DNA of 36,779 bases from Eubacteriales bacterium (GCA_030526715.1 JAUNCG010000022.1:1-36779), one strand, 5' to 3'; positions 11,890 through 19,809 are shown, counted from the first letter of the stretch. Translations and numbers: made by a program. Notes: generated by a model from the letters alone, not told the origin.

Positions 11890-12519
11890 TTATTCCAGTT
11901 CAAATTGCTCTCTCAGCTTTTCTATCGCATTTTTTTCGATTCTGGAGACATACGATCTGGAGATCCCCAGCTCCTTCGCGATCTCTCGCTGTGTCCGTTC
12001 TCCCTGACCGTACAGCCCATAGCGCAGGACCAATATACGCCGCTCCCTCTCTGTCAGCAACGCAGTCTCCAAAAGCTCATACAGGCGACCCGTGTACCTT
12101 CTCAGTTCCATCTGTTCGACCACATCGACGTGCTCGCTCTCCATGACGTCCAGAAGCCGTATCTCATTTCCCTCACGATCCGTACCTATCGGTTCCTGAA
12201 GCGAGACCTCTCTGGCGGTCTTTTTTCTTAGGCGGAACATCATCAGAAGCTCGTTCTCCACACAACGTGCAGCATAGGTGGCTAGCTTATTATTTTTTGT
12301 ATTATCAAAGGTAGACACTGCCTTGATCAGTCCGATCGTTCCAACAGCGATCAGCTCTTCCCCATCCTCCCCGGGCTTTAAATACTTTTTTGCTACATGA
12401 GCTACCAATCGCAGATTACGTTCTATCAGAATCCTCTTTGCATCCATATCGCCCTCCCTGAGTTTTTTCAGGAAACAGGCTTCCTCCTCTGCTGTAAGCG
12501 GCTTGGGGAATGACTTCAT
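11890..12519 (-). CDS. sigK: Sporulation sigma factor, SigK type, without pro-sequence
   Basis: The 209-residue sigma-70 family protein has region 2 (about 30-100, NLRLVAHVAKKYLKPGEDGEELIAVG, TYAARCVENE) and region 4 with the helix-turn-helix REIAKELGISRSYVSRIEK near the C terminus. These match the sigma-K/sigma-E type of late mother-cell factors. It begins MKSFPKPLT, which corresponds to the mature N terminus of Bacillus sigma-K. An in-frame TGA stands 15 bases upstream of the ATG, so no longer pro-form can be made here. The gene is intact, with no skin-type interruption. GAGGTG lies 8 bases before the ATG. A candidate sigma-K promoter is at 12550-12577. SigE is the alternative assignment, but the start region and repeat-free length favour SigK. 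Confidence 0.88.
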   Translation of the reverse strand: MKSFPKPLTAEEEACFLKKLREGDMDAKRILIERNLRLVAHVAKKYLKPGEDGEELIAVGTIGLIKAVSTFDNTKNNKLATYAARCVENELLMMFRLRKKTAREVSLQEPIGTDREGNEIRLLDVMESEHVDVVEQMELRRYTGRLYELLETALLTERERRILVLRYGLYGQGERTQREIAKELGISRSYVSRIEKNAIEKLREQFELE

Positions 12520-12549
12520 AAAAAAAGCACCTCAAAGGGGATTTCATAT

Positions 12550-12577
12550 TAGTTTATGTTACATCCGCCCAATTAGT
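12550..12577 (-). promoter_or_regulatory. Candidate sigma-K (or sigma-E) promoter of sigK
   Basis: On the minus strand the bases AC (12577-12576) are followed by a 17-base gap and CATAAACTA (12558-12550). The published sigma-K consensus is AC, 16-17 bases, CATAnnnTA, so every defined position matches. The same -10 also fits sigma-E (CATACAAT) with one mismatch, but without a good sigma-E -35. Autoregulation of sigK is known in Bacillus; here it is inferred. Confidence 0.55.
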
Positions 12578-12591
12578 GCTTTTCCATTTTC

Positions 12592-13824
12592 TTATTCAGC
12601 TCTTCTTAAAATATCATAAGTATCCGGCTTCGCATCCAGTCGGACATACAGGCTCTGCTTCGGATGCGGCGCGCTCTCCTGCATCTCGCCAGCCTCATTC
12701 TCGATACCGAGAACCTTCGCAGAGATGTTCTGTCCATCCGGCTTCATGATCTCGATCGTCTCACCCACGGAGAATTTGTTGCGCTGTTCTATCCGGCAGG
12801 CTCCATCCTCGCGTACATCGCCAACGATCCCCAGATAGGTGTATTCCTTCACGTAGGTATTGTTATCGTAAATCTGCGTCTCCTCATTCGGCTTTCCGAA
12901 GAAAAATCCCGTGGTAAACTGACGATAAGTGCAGTTAGAGATCTGTTCCTGATACCAGTTCATATTCTGATGATACAAATCCGGTGAGGTCAGATAATCG
13001 TCAATCGCCTTGCGATAGGTACGAGCCACCGTCGCCACATACAACGCCGTCTTCATCCGTCCCTCAATTTTGAAGCTGTCAATTCCCGCTTCGATCAGCT
13101 CCGGAATATGCTCGATCATACATAGATCCTTGGAATTAAAAATATACGTTCCACGCTCATTTTCATAGACCGGCAGATACTCTCCCGGACGCTTCTCCTC
13201 CATCACCGCATACTTCCAACGGCATGGATGCGTACAGGCTCCCTGATTCGCATCACGACCTGTAAAAAAATTGCTGAGAAGGCATCTCCCCGAATAAGAA
13301 ATGCACATGGCTCCGTGAATAAATGTCTCGATCTCCAGATCCTCCGGAATCCGGTCTCTTATCTCCCGGATCTCGGCCAAAGACAGCTCTCTTGCGGAAA
13401 CCACCCGCTTTGCTCCCTGTTCATACCAAAAGCGATAGGTCGCATAGTTCGTATTATTGGCCTGAGTACTGACATGTCTTTCTATATCCGGACATATCTG
13501 CTTTGCAAGCTGGAAAACTCCGGGATCTGCAATGATCAGGGCATCCGGAGCGTCCTCACCAAAGGATCGCAGCTCCTTGAAATACTCCTCTACTCCCGCA
13601 AGATCATTATTATGTGCGAGAATATTCGCAGTCACATGCACGCGGACACCGTGCTCATGAGCAAATCGGATGCCCTCCCGCATATCCTCCATGGAAAAGT
13701 TCTTCGCTTTCGCGCGGAGCCCATAGGCTTCCCCGCCGATATAGACGGCGTCCGCTCCAAACATCACTGCTGTCTTTAATACTTCTAAACTGCTGGCCGG
13801 TACCAGCAATTCCGGTTTTCTCAT
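12592..13824 (-). CDS. trhP: Peptidase U32 family tRNA hydroxylation protein (TrhP-like)
   Basis: U32-family proteins of this type are Fe-S enzymes or factors. TrhP is needed, with prephenate, to make 5-hydroxyuridine at position 34 of some tRNAs. The 410-residue protein begins KPELLVPASSLE and has the family cysteine set C174, C181, C197 and C201 in HGAMCISYSGRC and GACTHPC. A C-terminal beta-barrel-like domain follows from about residue 320. The gene lies 12 bases after trmR, whose product methylates the hydroxyl group TrhP creates, which strengthens the assignment over a protease or RlhA (23S rRNA) role. The start follows GAGG at 9 bases. Confidence 0.87.
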   Translation of the reverse strand: MRKPELLVPASSLEVLKTAVMFGADAVYIGGEAYGLRAKAKNFSMEDMREGIRFAHEHGVRVHVTANILAHNNDLAGVEEYFKELRSFGEDAPDALIIADPGVFQLAKQICPDIERHVSTQANNTNYATYRFWYEQGAKRVVSARELSLAEIREIRDRIPEDLEIETFIHGAMCISYSGRCLLSNFFTGRDANQGACTHPCRWKYAVMEEKRPGEYLPVYENERGTYIFNSKDLCMIEHIPELIEAGIDSFKIEGRMKTALYVATVARTYRKAIDDYLTSPDLYHQNMNWYQEQISNCTYRQFTTGFFFGKPNEETQIYDNNTYVKEYTYLGIVGDVREDGACRIEQRNKFSVGETIEIMKPDGQNISAKVLGIENEAGEMQESAPHPKQSLYVRLDAKPDTYDILRRAE

Positions 13825-13836
13825 AAATCCATTCCT

Positions 13837-14484
13837 CTATTTTCTATAGCTGACAGCCGCACCATCCCCTATGGGAATAATCGATGTCTCCAGCCTGTCA
13901 TCATGTTTTAATTCGTACAGATACTCCCGCATCCGCTTATAAATCGTACGATTTCGGCGCTCCACCGCAAAGTGAGACTCGATAATGTCCCCTTCCTGAA
14001 GCACATTGTCCGATACCAGTACACCGCCTCTCTCAAGAAGACGGAAAATCTGCGGAAGGAAATGAATATACTGTCCCTTGGCCGCATCCATAAAAATAAA
14101 ATCGTAGGTTCCCTCCAACGCCCCCAGAATCTCCAACGCATCACCCTCAAGAAAGCGAACGCGATGCTCCACATGAGCTGTACGAAAATTCTCCTTCGCT
14201 ACCGGGATTCGTTTTTCATACTTCTCTATCGTGGTCACCGTCGTCTCCTCTGGTGTGTTCTCACACATGAGGATCGCGGAAAAGCCTACCGCCGTCCCCA
14301 CCTCAAGGATCCTGCACGGGCGCTTCACACGAAGCAGTACCTTCAAAAAGCTCTGCATCTCTCTGCGGATAATCGGTACACGGTCCTTCCTCGCCTGCAT
14401 TTCCAATGCATCCAGAAACGCGCCGTTCCCCGTATCGAGAGAATTGATATATGTCACCATGCGTTCATCTACTATCATTTGCAT
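13837..14484 (-). CDS. trmR: tRNA 5-hydroxyuridine methyltransferase (TrmR-like O-methyltransferase)
   Basis: The 215-residue class I O-methyltransferase has the SAM-binding motif LEVGTAVGFS (60-69) and the metal/catalytic segment FMDAAKGQY (131-139). TrmR (YrrM in Bacillus) converts 5-hydroxyuridine-34 of tRNA to 5-methoxyuridine using SAM. The neighbouring trhP supplies the hydroxylated substrate, so the two genes make a complete wobble-modification branch. I chose the ATG at 14484, which overlaps the last base of the upstream TGA (TGATG) with GGAG 4 bases away. A second ATG at 14478 has a better-spaced GGAG. A TTG at 14487 is also in frame. Confidence 0.88.
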   Translation of the reverse strand: MQMIVDERMVTYINSLDTGNGAFLDALEMQARKDRVPIIRREMQSFLKVLLRVKRPCRILEVGTAVGFSAILMCENTPEETTVTTIEKYEKRIPVAKENFRTAHVEHRVRFLEGDALEILGALEGTYDFIFMDAAKGQYIHFLPQIFRLLERGGVLVSDNVLQEGDIIESHFAVERRNRTIYKRMREYLYELKHDDRLETSIIPIGDGAAVSYRK

Positions 14485-14870
14485 CAATCTCCGCTCTCAT
14501 CTTCTAACGGGTGTCCGCTTAAAATACTTATCATCTGTTCTCCGCTCATGGAGGTATTCAGTACATAATTCCCAGCCTGTATCATCCCGTGATATTTTGA
14601 AAGGCGTTCCTGTACCAGAAACACCTTCTCATCCCTGATCAATCCCTGACGCATCAGCATACCGGCGATTGAGGAAACAGACTGTCCCTCAGAAATGACC
14701 ACCGCCACATCACGTCCCGGCGCTTCATTCACTCCCCTGCCGGAGTAAATCTGATATCCGAAATCGTATGCATAGCTACCGAAGCGATAGAGACCCATAA
14801 CGATCACAACGATCAATACCATCTTCCCTATGAAAAACAGAATATTCCTGACCACTCTGCCTATACTCAT
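14484..14870 (-). CDS. MltG/YceG-like membrane protein lacking the catalytic domain
   Basis: The 128-residue protein has one N-terminal membrane helix (about 8-28) with basic residues before it, then an extracellular domain (about 50-125). That domain contains VVISEGQSVSSIAGMLMRQGLI and VQERLSKYHGMIQAGNYVL, which resemble the LysM-like N-terminal domain of the septal lytic transglycosylase MltG. The MltG catalytic domain, with its essential glutamate, is absent and the stop codon is followed at once by trmR. It is therefore either a substrate-binding remnant or a dedicated small accessory protein in peptidoglycan processing. The start overlaps ylbF by 4 bases (ATGA), indicating translational coupling. 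Confidence 0.75.
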   Translation of the reverse strand: MSIGRVVRNILFFIGKMVLIVVIVMGLYRFGSYAYDFGYQIYSGRGVNEAPGRDVAVVISEGQSVSSIAGMLMRQGLIRDEKVFLVQERLSKYHGMIQAGNYVLNTSMSGEQMISILSGHPLEDESGD

Positions 14871-15226
14871 GAGCGCAGCTCCCCGGCAATATCGTCCAGC
14901 TCCAAGTCAACGGAATTGGTCACCGTACGCGCCGCCTTCTGCAGCATACGGCACACCGCAAGCTCTGTGCGCAGATATTCATCCACCAGCGTATCTCTGC
15001 GAAACGCTTCATGCTGGCGACTGAATTCCTCCAGCTGTTCATACAGCGTTGACTCATCGGCATAATTCTGCAGTCGAAACATCTCTTTTCGATAATCGTT
15101 GATCTGTCTCTTCAGCTCAGGCATGTCCGCCAGCTTTCTCTTAGCATCATTGTAAGCACGATATTCCCTGCTGTCCTGAATGACGCGCACCAACGCCATT
15201 GTATAAATCTCTACGTTGTCTTTCAT
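14867..15226 (-). CDS. YlbF/YmcA family protein
   Basis: This 119-residue, mostly helical protein carries the YlbF/YmcA domain (about 5-110), including YRAYNDAKRKLADMPELKRQI. In Bacillus, YlbF, YmcA and YaaT form the Y-complex, which binds RNase Y and affects mRNA maturation, competence and sporulation. Here the gene directly follows rnj (RNase J), so a link to RNA decay is attractive but inferred. The ribosome binding site is weak (AGAAAG), suggesting coupling to rnj translation. The gene shares a 4-base overlap with the MltG-like gene. Confidence 0.85.
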   Translation of the reverse strand: MKDNVEIYTMALVRVIQDSREYRAYNDAKRKLADMPELKRQINDYRKEMFRLQNYADESTLYEQLEEFSRQHEAFRRDTLVDEYLRTELAVCRMLQKAARTVTNSVDLELDDIAGELRS

Positions 15227-15238
15227 ATCTTAAACTTT

Positions 15239-16903
15239 CTAAACCTCCATAATAATCGGAAGAATCATCGGATTTCTCTTTGTTCTCTTCCAGATAAAGG
15301 AGTTCAGCTCTTCCTTGATCGTATTCTTGATCTTACCCCAGTCAGTGATATGCTTGGACGCACAATAGTCGAGCGCCTCCTCCACAACCTGACGGGCTTC
15401 CTCCATCAATCCTTCGGATTCACGGACATACACAAAGCCTCTGGACACGATATCCGGTCCTGCCAGCAGCTGATTACCAAACTTCTGCAGGGTCAGTACC
15501 ACAATCATGATACCGTCCTCCGCCAGATGCTGACGATCTCGCAGCACGATATTTCCTACATCTCCCACACCGAGTCCGTCAACCAGAATAGCTCCCGTAG
15601 GCACTCTGCCGGTCACCTTCGCACTCTGTGCATCCAGCTCCAACACATCTCCGGATTGGAGAATATGAATATTTTCCTTCGGGATCCCGAGATTCTCCGC
15701 AATATTCTTCTGCGCCTTCAGGTGACGGAACTCGCCGTGTACCGGAATCGCATACTTCGGACGCACCAGAGAGTAAATCAACTTGATCTCCTCCTGACAG
15801 GCATGACCGGAAACATGGGTATCCTGAAAAATGACATCCGCGCCCTTCGCGGTCAATTCATTGATCACCTTGGAAACCGCCTTCTCATTGCCCGGAATCG
15901 GATTCGAGCTGAAGATCACCGTATCCTTCGGTTTGATCGTCACCTTACGATGCATGTCAGATGCCATTCTGGACAATGCAGCCATGGATTCTCCCTGACT
16001 TCCCGTGGTGATCAGAACCATCTGCTCATCCGGATAATTGCGCATCTGTTCAATATCGATCAGCGTATTATCCGGAATGTTCAGATATCCCAGTTCTCCC
16101 GCAATGCCAATGATATTGACCATGCTGCGCCCCTCGACCACTACTTTTCTTCCATATTTGTATGCAGAATTGATGATCTGCTGCACACGATCCACATTGG
16201 ATGCAAAGGTCGCAATGATGATACGCGTGTTGCGGTGCTCTGCAAAGATATTGTCAAAGGTCTTTCCTACGGTACGTTCAGACATCGTAAAGCCCGGGCG
16301 CTCCGCGTTGGTACTGTCGCACATCAGCGCCAGCACACCCTTCTTTCCGATCTCTGCAAAGCGTTGCAGATCAATGGCGTCACCAAAGACCGGTGTATAA
16401 TCTACCTTAAAGTCACCGGTGTGTACCACAATGCCTGCCGGTGAATAGATCGCAAGTGCGGAGGCATCCGCTATGCTATGGTTTGTCTTAATAAACTCAA
16501 TACGAAAAGAGCCGAGGTTGATCGACTGTCCGTGCTTTACAACCTTGCGCTTCGTATTCTTGAGCAGATTGTGTTCCTTGAACTTGTGCTCAATGATCCC
16601 GATCGTCAGCTTTGTGGCATAGATCGGCACATTGATATCCTTGATGATATACGGCAACGCACCGATATGATCCTCATGACCGTGAGTGATCACAAATCCC
16701 TTCACCTTATGGATATTATCCTTGAGATACGTGACATCCGGAATCACCAGATCTATTCCAAGCATGTCATCCTCCGGGAATGACAGACCGCAATCCACAA
16801 CAATAATACTGTCCTCGAATTCGAAGGCAGTAATATTCATTCCGATCTGTTCCAGACCTCCCAGCGGAATGATACGCAATTTTGAGTTGTTTACGTTTTT
16901 CAA
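15239..16903 (-). CDS. rnj: Ribonuclease J
   Basis: RNase J is a metallo-beta-lactamase/beta-CASP nuclease with 5'-exonuclease and endonuclease activity, central to mRNA decay and rRNA maturation in Firmicutes. The 554-residue length is typical. The zinc ligands are in HGHEDH (74-79) and the beta-CASP region contains VVVEGRSM and HVSGHA (about 360-370). The C-terminal domain is complete. The start codon is TTG, preceded by GGAG at about 7 bases, with no better in-frame ATG close by. DUF1292 lies 17 bases upstream and ylbF 12 bases downstream. Only one RNase J gene is seen here, so J1 versus J2 cannot be decided. Confidence 0.96.
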   Translation of the reverse strand: MKNVNNSKLRIIPLGGLEQIGMNITAFEFEDSIIVVDCGLSFPEDDMLGIDLVIPDVTYLKDNIHKVKGFVITHGHEDHIGALPYIIKDINVPIYATKLTIGIIEHKFKEHNLLKNTKRKVVKHGQSINLGSFRIEFIKTNHSIADASALAIYSPAGIVVHTGDFKVDYTPVFGDAIDLQRFAEIGKKGVLALMCDSTNAERPGFTMSERTVGKTFDNIFAEHRNTRIIIATFASNVDRVQQIINSAYKYGRKVVVEGRSMVNIIGIAGELGYLNIPDNTLIDIEQMRNYPDEQMVLITTGSQGESMAALSRMASDMHRKVTIKPKDTVIFSSNPIPGNEKAVSKVINELTAKGADVIFQDTHVSGHACQEEIKLIYSLVRPKYAIPVHGEFRHLKAQKNIAENLGIPKENIHILQSGDVLELDAQSAKVTGRVPTGAILVDGLGVGDVGNIVLRDRQHLAEDGIMIVVLTLQKFGNQLLAGPDIVSRGFVYVRESEGLMEEARQVVEEALDYCASKHITDWGKIKNTIKEELNSFIWKRTKRNPMILPIIMEV

Positions 16904-16920
16904 AAAAATCTCCTTTCTGT

Positions 16921-17181
16921 CTAGAACGCCAGCTCTACATCATCGAGCATCTGCCCGAAGATTTTCGAAATGGCCTCTAACTCATCATCATCTTCTACTA
17001 TTTCATAGAGCGCATCCTGCTCTCCGTCCTCAGATAAGTCCTTCAGGATCAACGCTTCCCCGTCGTCTTCCTCTGAATCCGTCACCAGAATATAATTCAC
17101 CCCATTAATTCTCGTCTGTTCCAACACAAAAAACTCCACAGTCTCCTCGGAGTCTGCGAATGTAAAACTTATTCTTTCCAT
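16921..17181 (-). CDS. DUF1292 family protein (YrzB-like)
   Basis: This small, strongly acidic protein of 86 residues has the DUF1292 pattern: an N-terminal EEFxVLEQxxxxGxxYILV-like beta segment (about 12-35), an acidic loop (DSEEDDGEA), and a C-terminal EDDDELEAISKIF helix. Its function is unknown. It is conserved downstream of ruvX in many Firmicutes (yrzL-yrrK-yrzB in Bacillus), as here. GAGGAG lies 6 bases before the ATG. The abundance of acidic residues has a parallel in the family rather than marking transfer. Confidence 0.9.
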   Translation of the reverse strand: MERISFTFADSEETVEFFVLEQTRINGVNYILVTDSEEDDGEALILKDLSEDGEQDALYEIVEDDDELEAISKIFGQMLDDVELAF

Positions 17182-17236
17182 TTTTTCTCCTCGTAACTGT
17201 TCCGTATGCTCACAGTTACCTTTCTTCTACTTTTCA

Positions 17237-17683
17237 TCACTTCTGCGATGCCAGATAATCCAGATATCCCTGCAAAATAAACACTGCAGCCAACTCGTCC
17301 ACGTACTCCTTACGATGCTCTCTTCGCACCCCGGCTTCCATTAACGTACGATTCGCTTCTACGGTCGTGAGCCGCTCGTCCCACATCACGACCTCCAGCC
17401 CCGTTCTGCGCTCCAGCATCTCCTTGAATGCCAGAGATTTCTCAGCACGGTCTCCTATGGTATTATTCATATGCTTCGGAAAGCCAAGCACCAGCTTTCC
17501 AACCTCGTACTCTTCAATCAGCGCTTCGATCCTTGCACATGTCTGGCGAAGCTTATTTTCGGACGTTCTTCGTATAATTTCCTTGCCCTGCGCTGTGAGT
17601 CCAAGACCGTCGCTTATCGCAACGCCGACCGTCTTGGATCCAAAGTCGAGCCCCATAATTCTATTCATCTTTCCTGTACTCAT
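17237..17683 (-). CDS. ruvX: Holliday junction resolvase-like protein RuvX/YqgF
   Basis: The RNase H-like fold is seen in [16 protein letters not shown] near the N terminus (first catalytic aspartate) and in a C-terminal segment containing [13 protein letters not shown] with the last acidic residue. The 148-residue length is normal. Family members have been linked to Holliday junction cleavage and to pre-16S rRNA 5'-end processing, so the true substrate is unsettled. The ATG at 17683 overlaps the ireB stop (ATGA), indicating coupling. An ATG five codons later is possible but has a poorly spaced binding site. Confidence 0.95.
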   Translation of the reverse strand: MSTGKMNRIMGLDFGSKTVGVAISDGLGLTAQGKEIIRRTSENKLRQTCARIEALIEEYEVGKLVLGFPKHMNNTIGDRAEKSLAFKEMLERRTGLEVVMWDERLTTVEANRTLMEAGVRREHRKEYVDELAAVFILQGYLDYLASQK

Positions 17684-17937
17684 GCCTTATGTCTGATATA
17701 ATCCTTCAACAGCTCCTCCACCAGCTCGTCACGCTCCACCTTCATGATCATGCTGCGCGCATTCTTATGGCTGGTAATATACGTTGGATCGCCGGACATA
17801 ATATATCCTACGATCTGGTTGATCGGATTATAGCCTTTCTCCTCCATAGCATCATAAACTGCATCAAGAATATCCTTGACCCGGATCTCCGCATCCAGAT
17901 TAAACCGAAAGTACTGTGTATTACTGATTTTTCCCAT
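17680..17937 (-). CDS. ireB: IreB family regulatory phosphoprotein (UPF0297)
   Basis: The 85-residue protein matches the IreB/YrzL family from end to end ([37 protein letters not shown]). In Enterococcus, IreB is phosphorylated on N-terminal threonines by the PASTA kinase IreK and negatively influences cephalosporin resistance. A threonine at position 7 is available here. The kinase/phosphatase pair is not in this window. AAGGACGTG precedes the ATG, and the gene is followed by ruvX and the DUF1292 gene in the conserved order. Confidence 0.95.
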   Translation of the reverse strand: MGKISNTQYFRFNLDAEIRVKDILDAVYDAMEEKGYNPINQIVGYIMSGDPTYITSHKNARSMIMKVERDELVEELLKDYIRHKA

Positions 17938-18004
17938 GTTCTCACGTCCTTAAATATGCTTGCGTCATTATTCCAAGTCTTCACCCATCATAATCACGTT
18001 GTCT

Positions 18005-19351
18005 TTATTCTACATCAGTCTCCCGCAAAATACAATCACAAATTTTCCCGCCAAGCTCCTGTCCGTGATCCGGCACCGTCACACGAAGATAGCGCATGGT
18101 ATGTCCCGTCCAGCAATCCTGCCCCTCACGCTCTATCTTTTCTTCAAATAATACCTTTACCGATTCGCCGATAAATTGCTCCATATATGCTTCGCGGTTC
18201 CTTTGATTCAGCTCAAGCAATACGTGACTGCGCTGTGTTTTTGTCTCCTCAAGAATCTGTCCTTCCATTTTCGCGGCAGGAGTCCCTTTTCTGCGGGAAT
18301 ATTTGAAAATATGCGTTTCATAAAATTTCACTTTTTCCAGAAACGCTTTTGTCTCGGCAAATTCCTCCTCACTCTCCTGCGGAAAACCGACGATCACATC
18401 CGTCGTCAATGCCGGCCGGTCAAAATATCTGCGCAGCAGCTCGCAGGTTGCATAGAACTCCTCCGCTGTATATTTGCGGTTCATCCGCTTCAGCGTCGCA
18501 TCGCTTCCGCTCTGTAAGGAGAGATGAAAATGAGGACACAGCTTCGGCAGCCCCGCCAGAGTTTTTGCAAATTCCTCCGTCACCACCCGTGGTTCTATGG
18601 AGCCGAGACGGATACGCTCTATTCCGGGAATCTCATGAATCGCCTGAATCAATTTCATCAATCCCTGTTCTTCTTTCCGATCAATACCGTAGGAGCTCAA
18701 ATGAATGCCTGTCAGAACCACCTCCTGATATCCCGCGTCAGCCAGCGTCTCTACCTCTCTGAGAATATCCTCCTGCAGACGACTGCGGACACGCCCTCTG
18801 GTATACGGAATGATGCAGTAGCTGCAAAACTGGTTACATCCATCCTGCACCTTGATATAAGCCCGTGTATGCTCTGCGGTCCGATGTACGGACAGATTCT
18901 CATATTCCTTCGTATGATTGATATCCAGCAGGAAGCTGCTGGCATGGTCATTCACCGCAGATACTGCTTCCTCTGTATCATCGCCGACGCTCCTGTTCTT
19001 CTCTCTCTCTTCTATATAAGCTGCCAGAATTTCGGGAAGCTCCGTCTTGCGGTTATTGCCTACAATAATATCTATCGCATGATCCTCTCCGAGAGCTTCC
19101 CCCTCCGCCTGTACATAGCATCCCGCAGCGACCACTATCGCCCCGGGATTCATCTTTTTTGCCTTATGCAGCATCTGACGTGACTTGCGATCCGCCATGT
19201 TTGTCACGGAGCATGTGTTGATAATATAAATATCCGCCCCCGGGGCAAATGGCACGACCTCATATCCCCGTTCCTCCAGAAGCTGCTGCATAGCATCCGT
19301 TTCATAGGCATTTACCTTGCATCCCAGATTATGAAATGCCACTTTTTTCAT
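18005..19351 (-). CDS. mtaB: tRNA t6A37 methylthiotransferase MtaB
   Basis: MtaB is a radical-SAM enzyme that converts N6-threonylcarbamoyladenosine-37 to its 2-methylthio form in tRNAs reading ANN codons. The 448-residue protein has the N-terminal UPF0004 domain with cysteines 11, 47 and 78 binding one Fe-S cluster. The radical-SAM motif CNQFCSYC (172, 176, 179) binds the second, and a C-terminal TRAM domain lies at about 375-445. The first motif GCKVN and the overall length favour MtaB over MiaB or RimO. I chose the ATG at 19351 because AGGAGG sits 7 bases upstream; the frame is open 19 codons further without similarity. Confidence 0.95.
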   Translation of the reverse strand: MKKVAFHNLGCKVNAYETDAMQQLLEERGYEVVPFAPGADIYIINTCSVTNMADRKSRQMLHKAKKMNPGAIVVAAGCYVQAEGEALGEDHAIDIIVGNNRKTELPEILAAYIEEREKNRSVGDDTEEAVSAVNDHASSFLLDINHTKEYENLSVHRTAEHTRAYIKVQDGCNQFCSYCIIPYTRGRVRSRLQEDILREVETLADAGYQEVVLTGIHLSSYGIDRKEEQGLMKLIQAIHEIPGIERIRLGSIEPRVVTEEFAKTLAGLPKLCPHFHLSLQSGSDATLKRMNRKYTAEEFYATCELLRRYFDRPALTTDVIVGFPQESEEEFAETKAFLEKVKFYETHIFKYSRRKGTPAAKMEGQILEETKTQRSHVLLELNQRNREAYMEQFIGESVKVLFEEKIEREGQDCWTGHTMRYLRVTVPDHGQELGGKICDCILRETDVE

Positions 19352-19419
19352 CTCATTCCTCCTGTAAAAATGATCTCTGTTTATCGCTTTTCGGTCTATA
19401 AACTGCACTTTTTCCTCTC

Positions 19420-19448
19420 TTGACTTTTCCTTCAGAAAACTGTAATAT
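19420..19448 (+). promoter_or_regulatory. Sigma-A promoter of the HPr-like gene
   Basis: TTGACT (19420-19425), a 17-base spacer and TAATAT (19443-19448) form a near-consensus promoter about 37 bases before the start codon. I did not find a comparably clear promoter for the divergent mtaB gene on the other strand. Confidence 0.85.
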
Positions 19449-19485
19449 GAACACAGTACAAACTAATAATTGGAGGATATGATTT

Positions 19486-19719
19486 ATGAAAACAGTACAG
19501 ATTTCGTTAAATTCTATTGATAAGGTTAAATCTTTTGTAAATGCAATCACAAAGTTCGATTATGACTTCGATCTTGTTTCCGGCAGATATGTCATCGATG
19601 CAAAATCCATCATGGGTATCTTCAGTCTGGATCTCTCCAAGCCGATCGAGCTGAATATCCATGCAGAGGATGATATCGACGCGGTACTCGAGGTACTGAA
19701 GCCGTATATTATCGAATAA
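19486..19719 (+). CDS. HPr-like protein lacking the phosphoryl-accepting histidine
   Basis: The 77-residue protein aligns along its length with HPr. Its C-terminal half, AKSIMGIFSLDLSKPIELNI, corresponds to the regulatory Ser46 region (KSIMG) of HPr, with the serine at residue 41. The N-terminal active-site loop GIHARP is replaced by LNSIDK, so the position of His15 is a serine (residue 10) and Arg17 is an aspartate. It cannot carry phosphate in the PTS as HPr does. It might be a Crh-like regulatory protein or have an unrelated role. The gene stands alone, with a strong promoter, GGAGG 9 bases before the ATG, and a strong terminator. It is one of only two plus-strand genes here. Confidence 0.85.
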   Translation: MKTVQISLNSIDKVKSFVNAITKFDYDFDLVSGRYVIDAKSIMGIFSLDLSKPIELNIHAEDDIDAVLEVLKPYIIE

Positions 19720-19737
19720 TCTCATATGATTTTAAAA

Positions 19738-19776
19738 ACAGGCCGGGTAAGCATGCTTACGCCGGTCTGTTTTTTT
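19738..19776. terminator. Bidirectional terminator between the HPr-like gene and thiI
   Basis: ACAGGCCGGGTAAGC and GCTTACGCCGGTCTGT form a long stem with one bulge and one G-T pair. Seven T residues follow on the plus strand. On the minus strand the run TGTTTTTAAAA follows the same stem. It can therefore end transcription of both convergent units. Confidence 0.9.
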
Positions 19777-19809
19777 GACAAAGCGCGATCCGAAGACCGC
19801 GCGTCGCGC

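Noticed and set aside
15350..16444. A 364-residue plus-strand frame opposite rnj
   Set aside because: Its length comes from codon bias in RNase J on the other strand. Its composition is rich in arginine, histidine and leucine, with no domain and no promoter.
17938..18004. A seven-codon frame (ATGATGGGTGAAG onward) between mtaB and ireB
   Set aside because: It is too short to support, with no clear ribosome binding site or known leader-peptide pattern.
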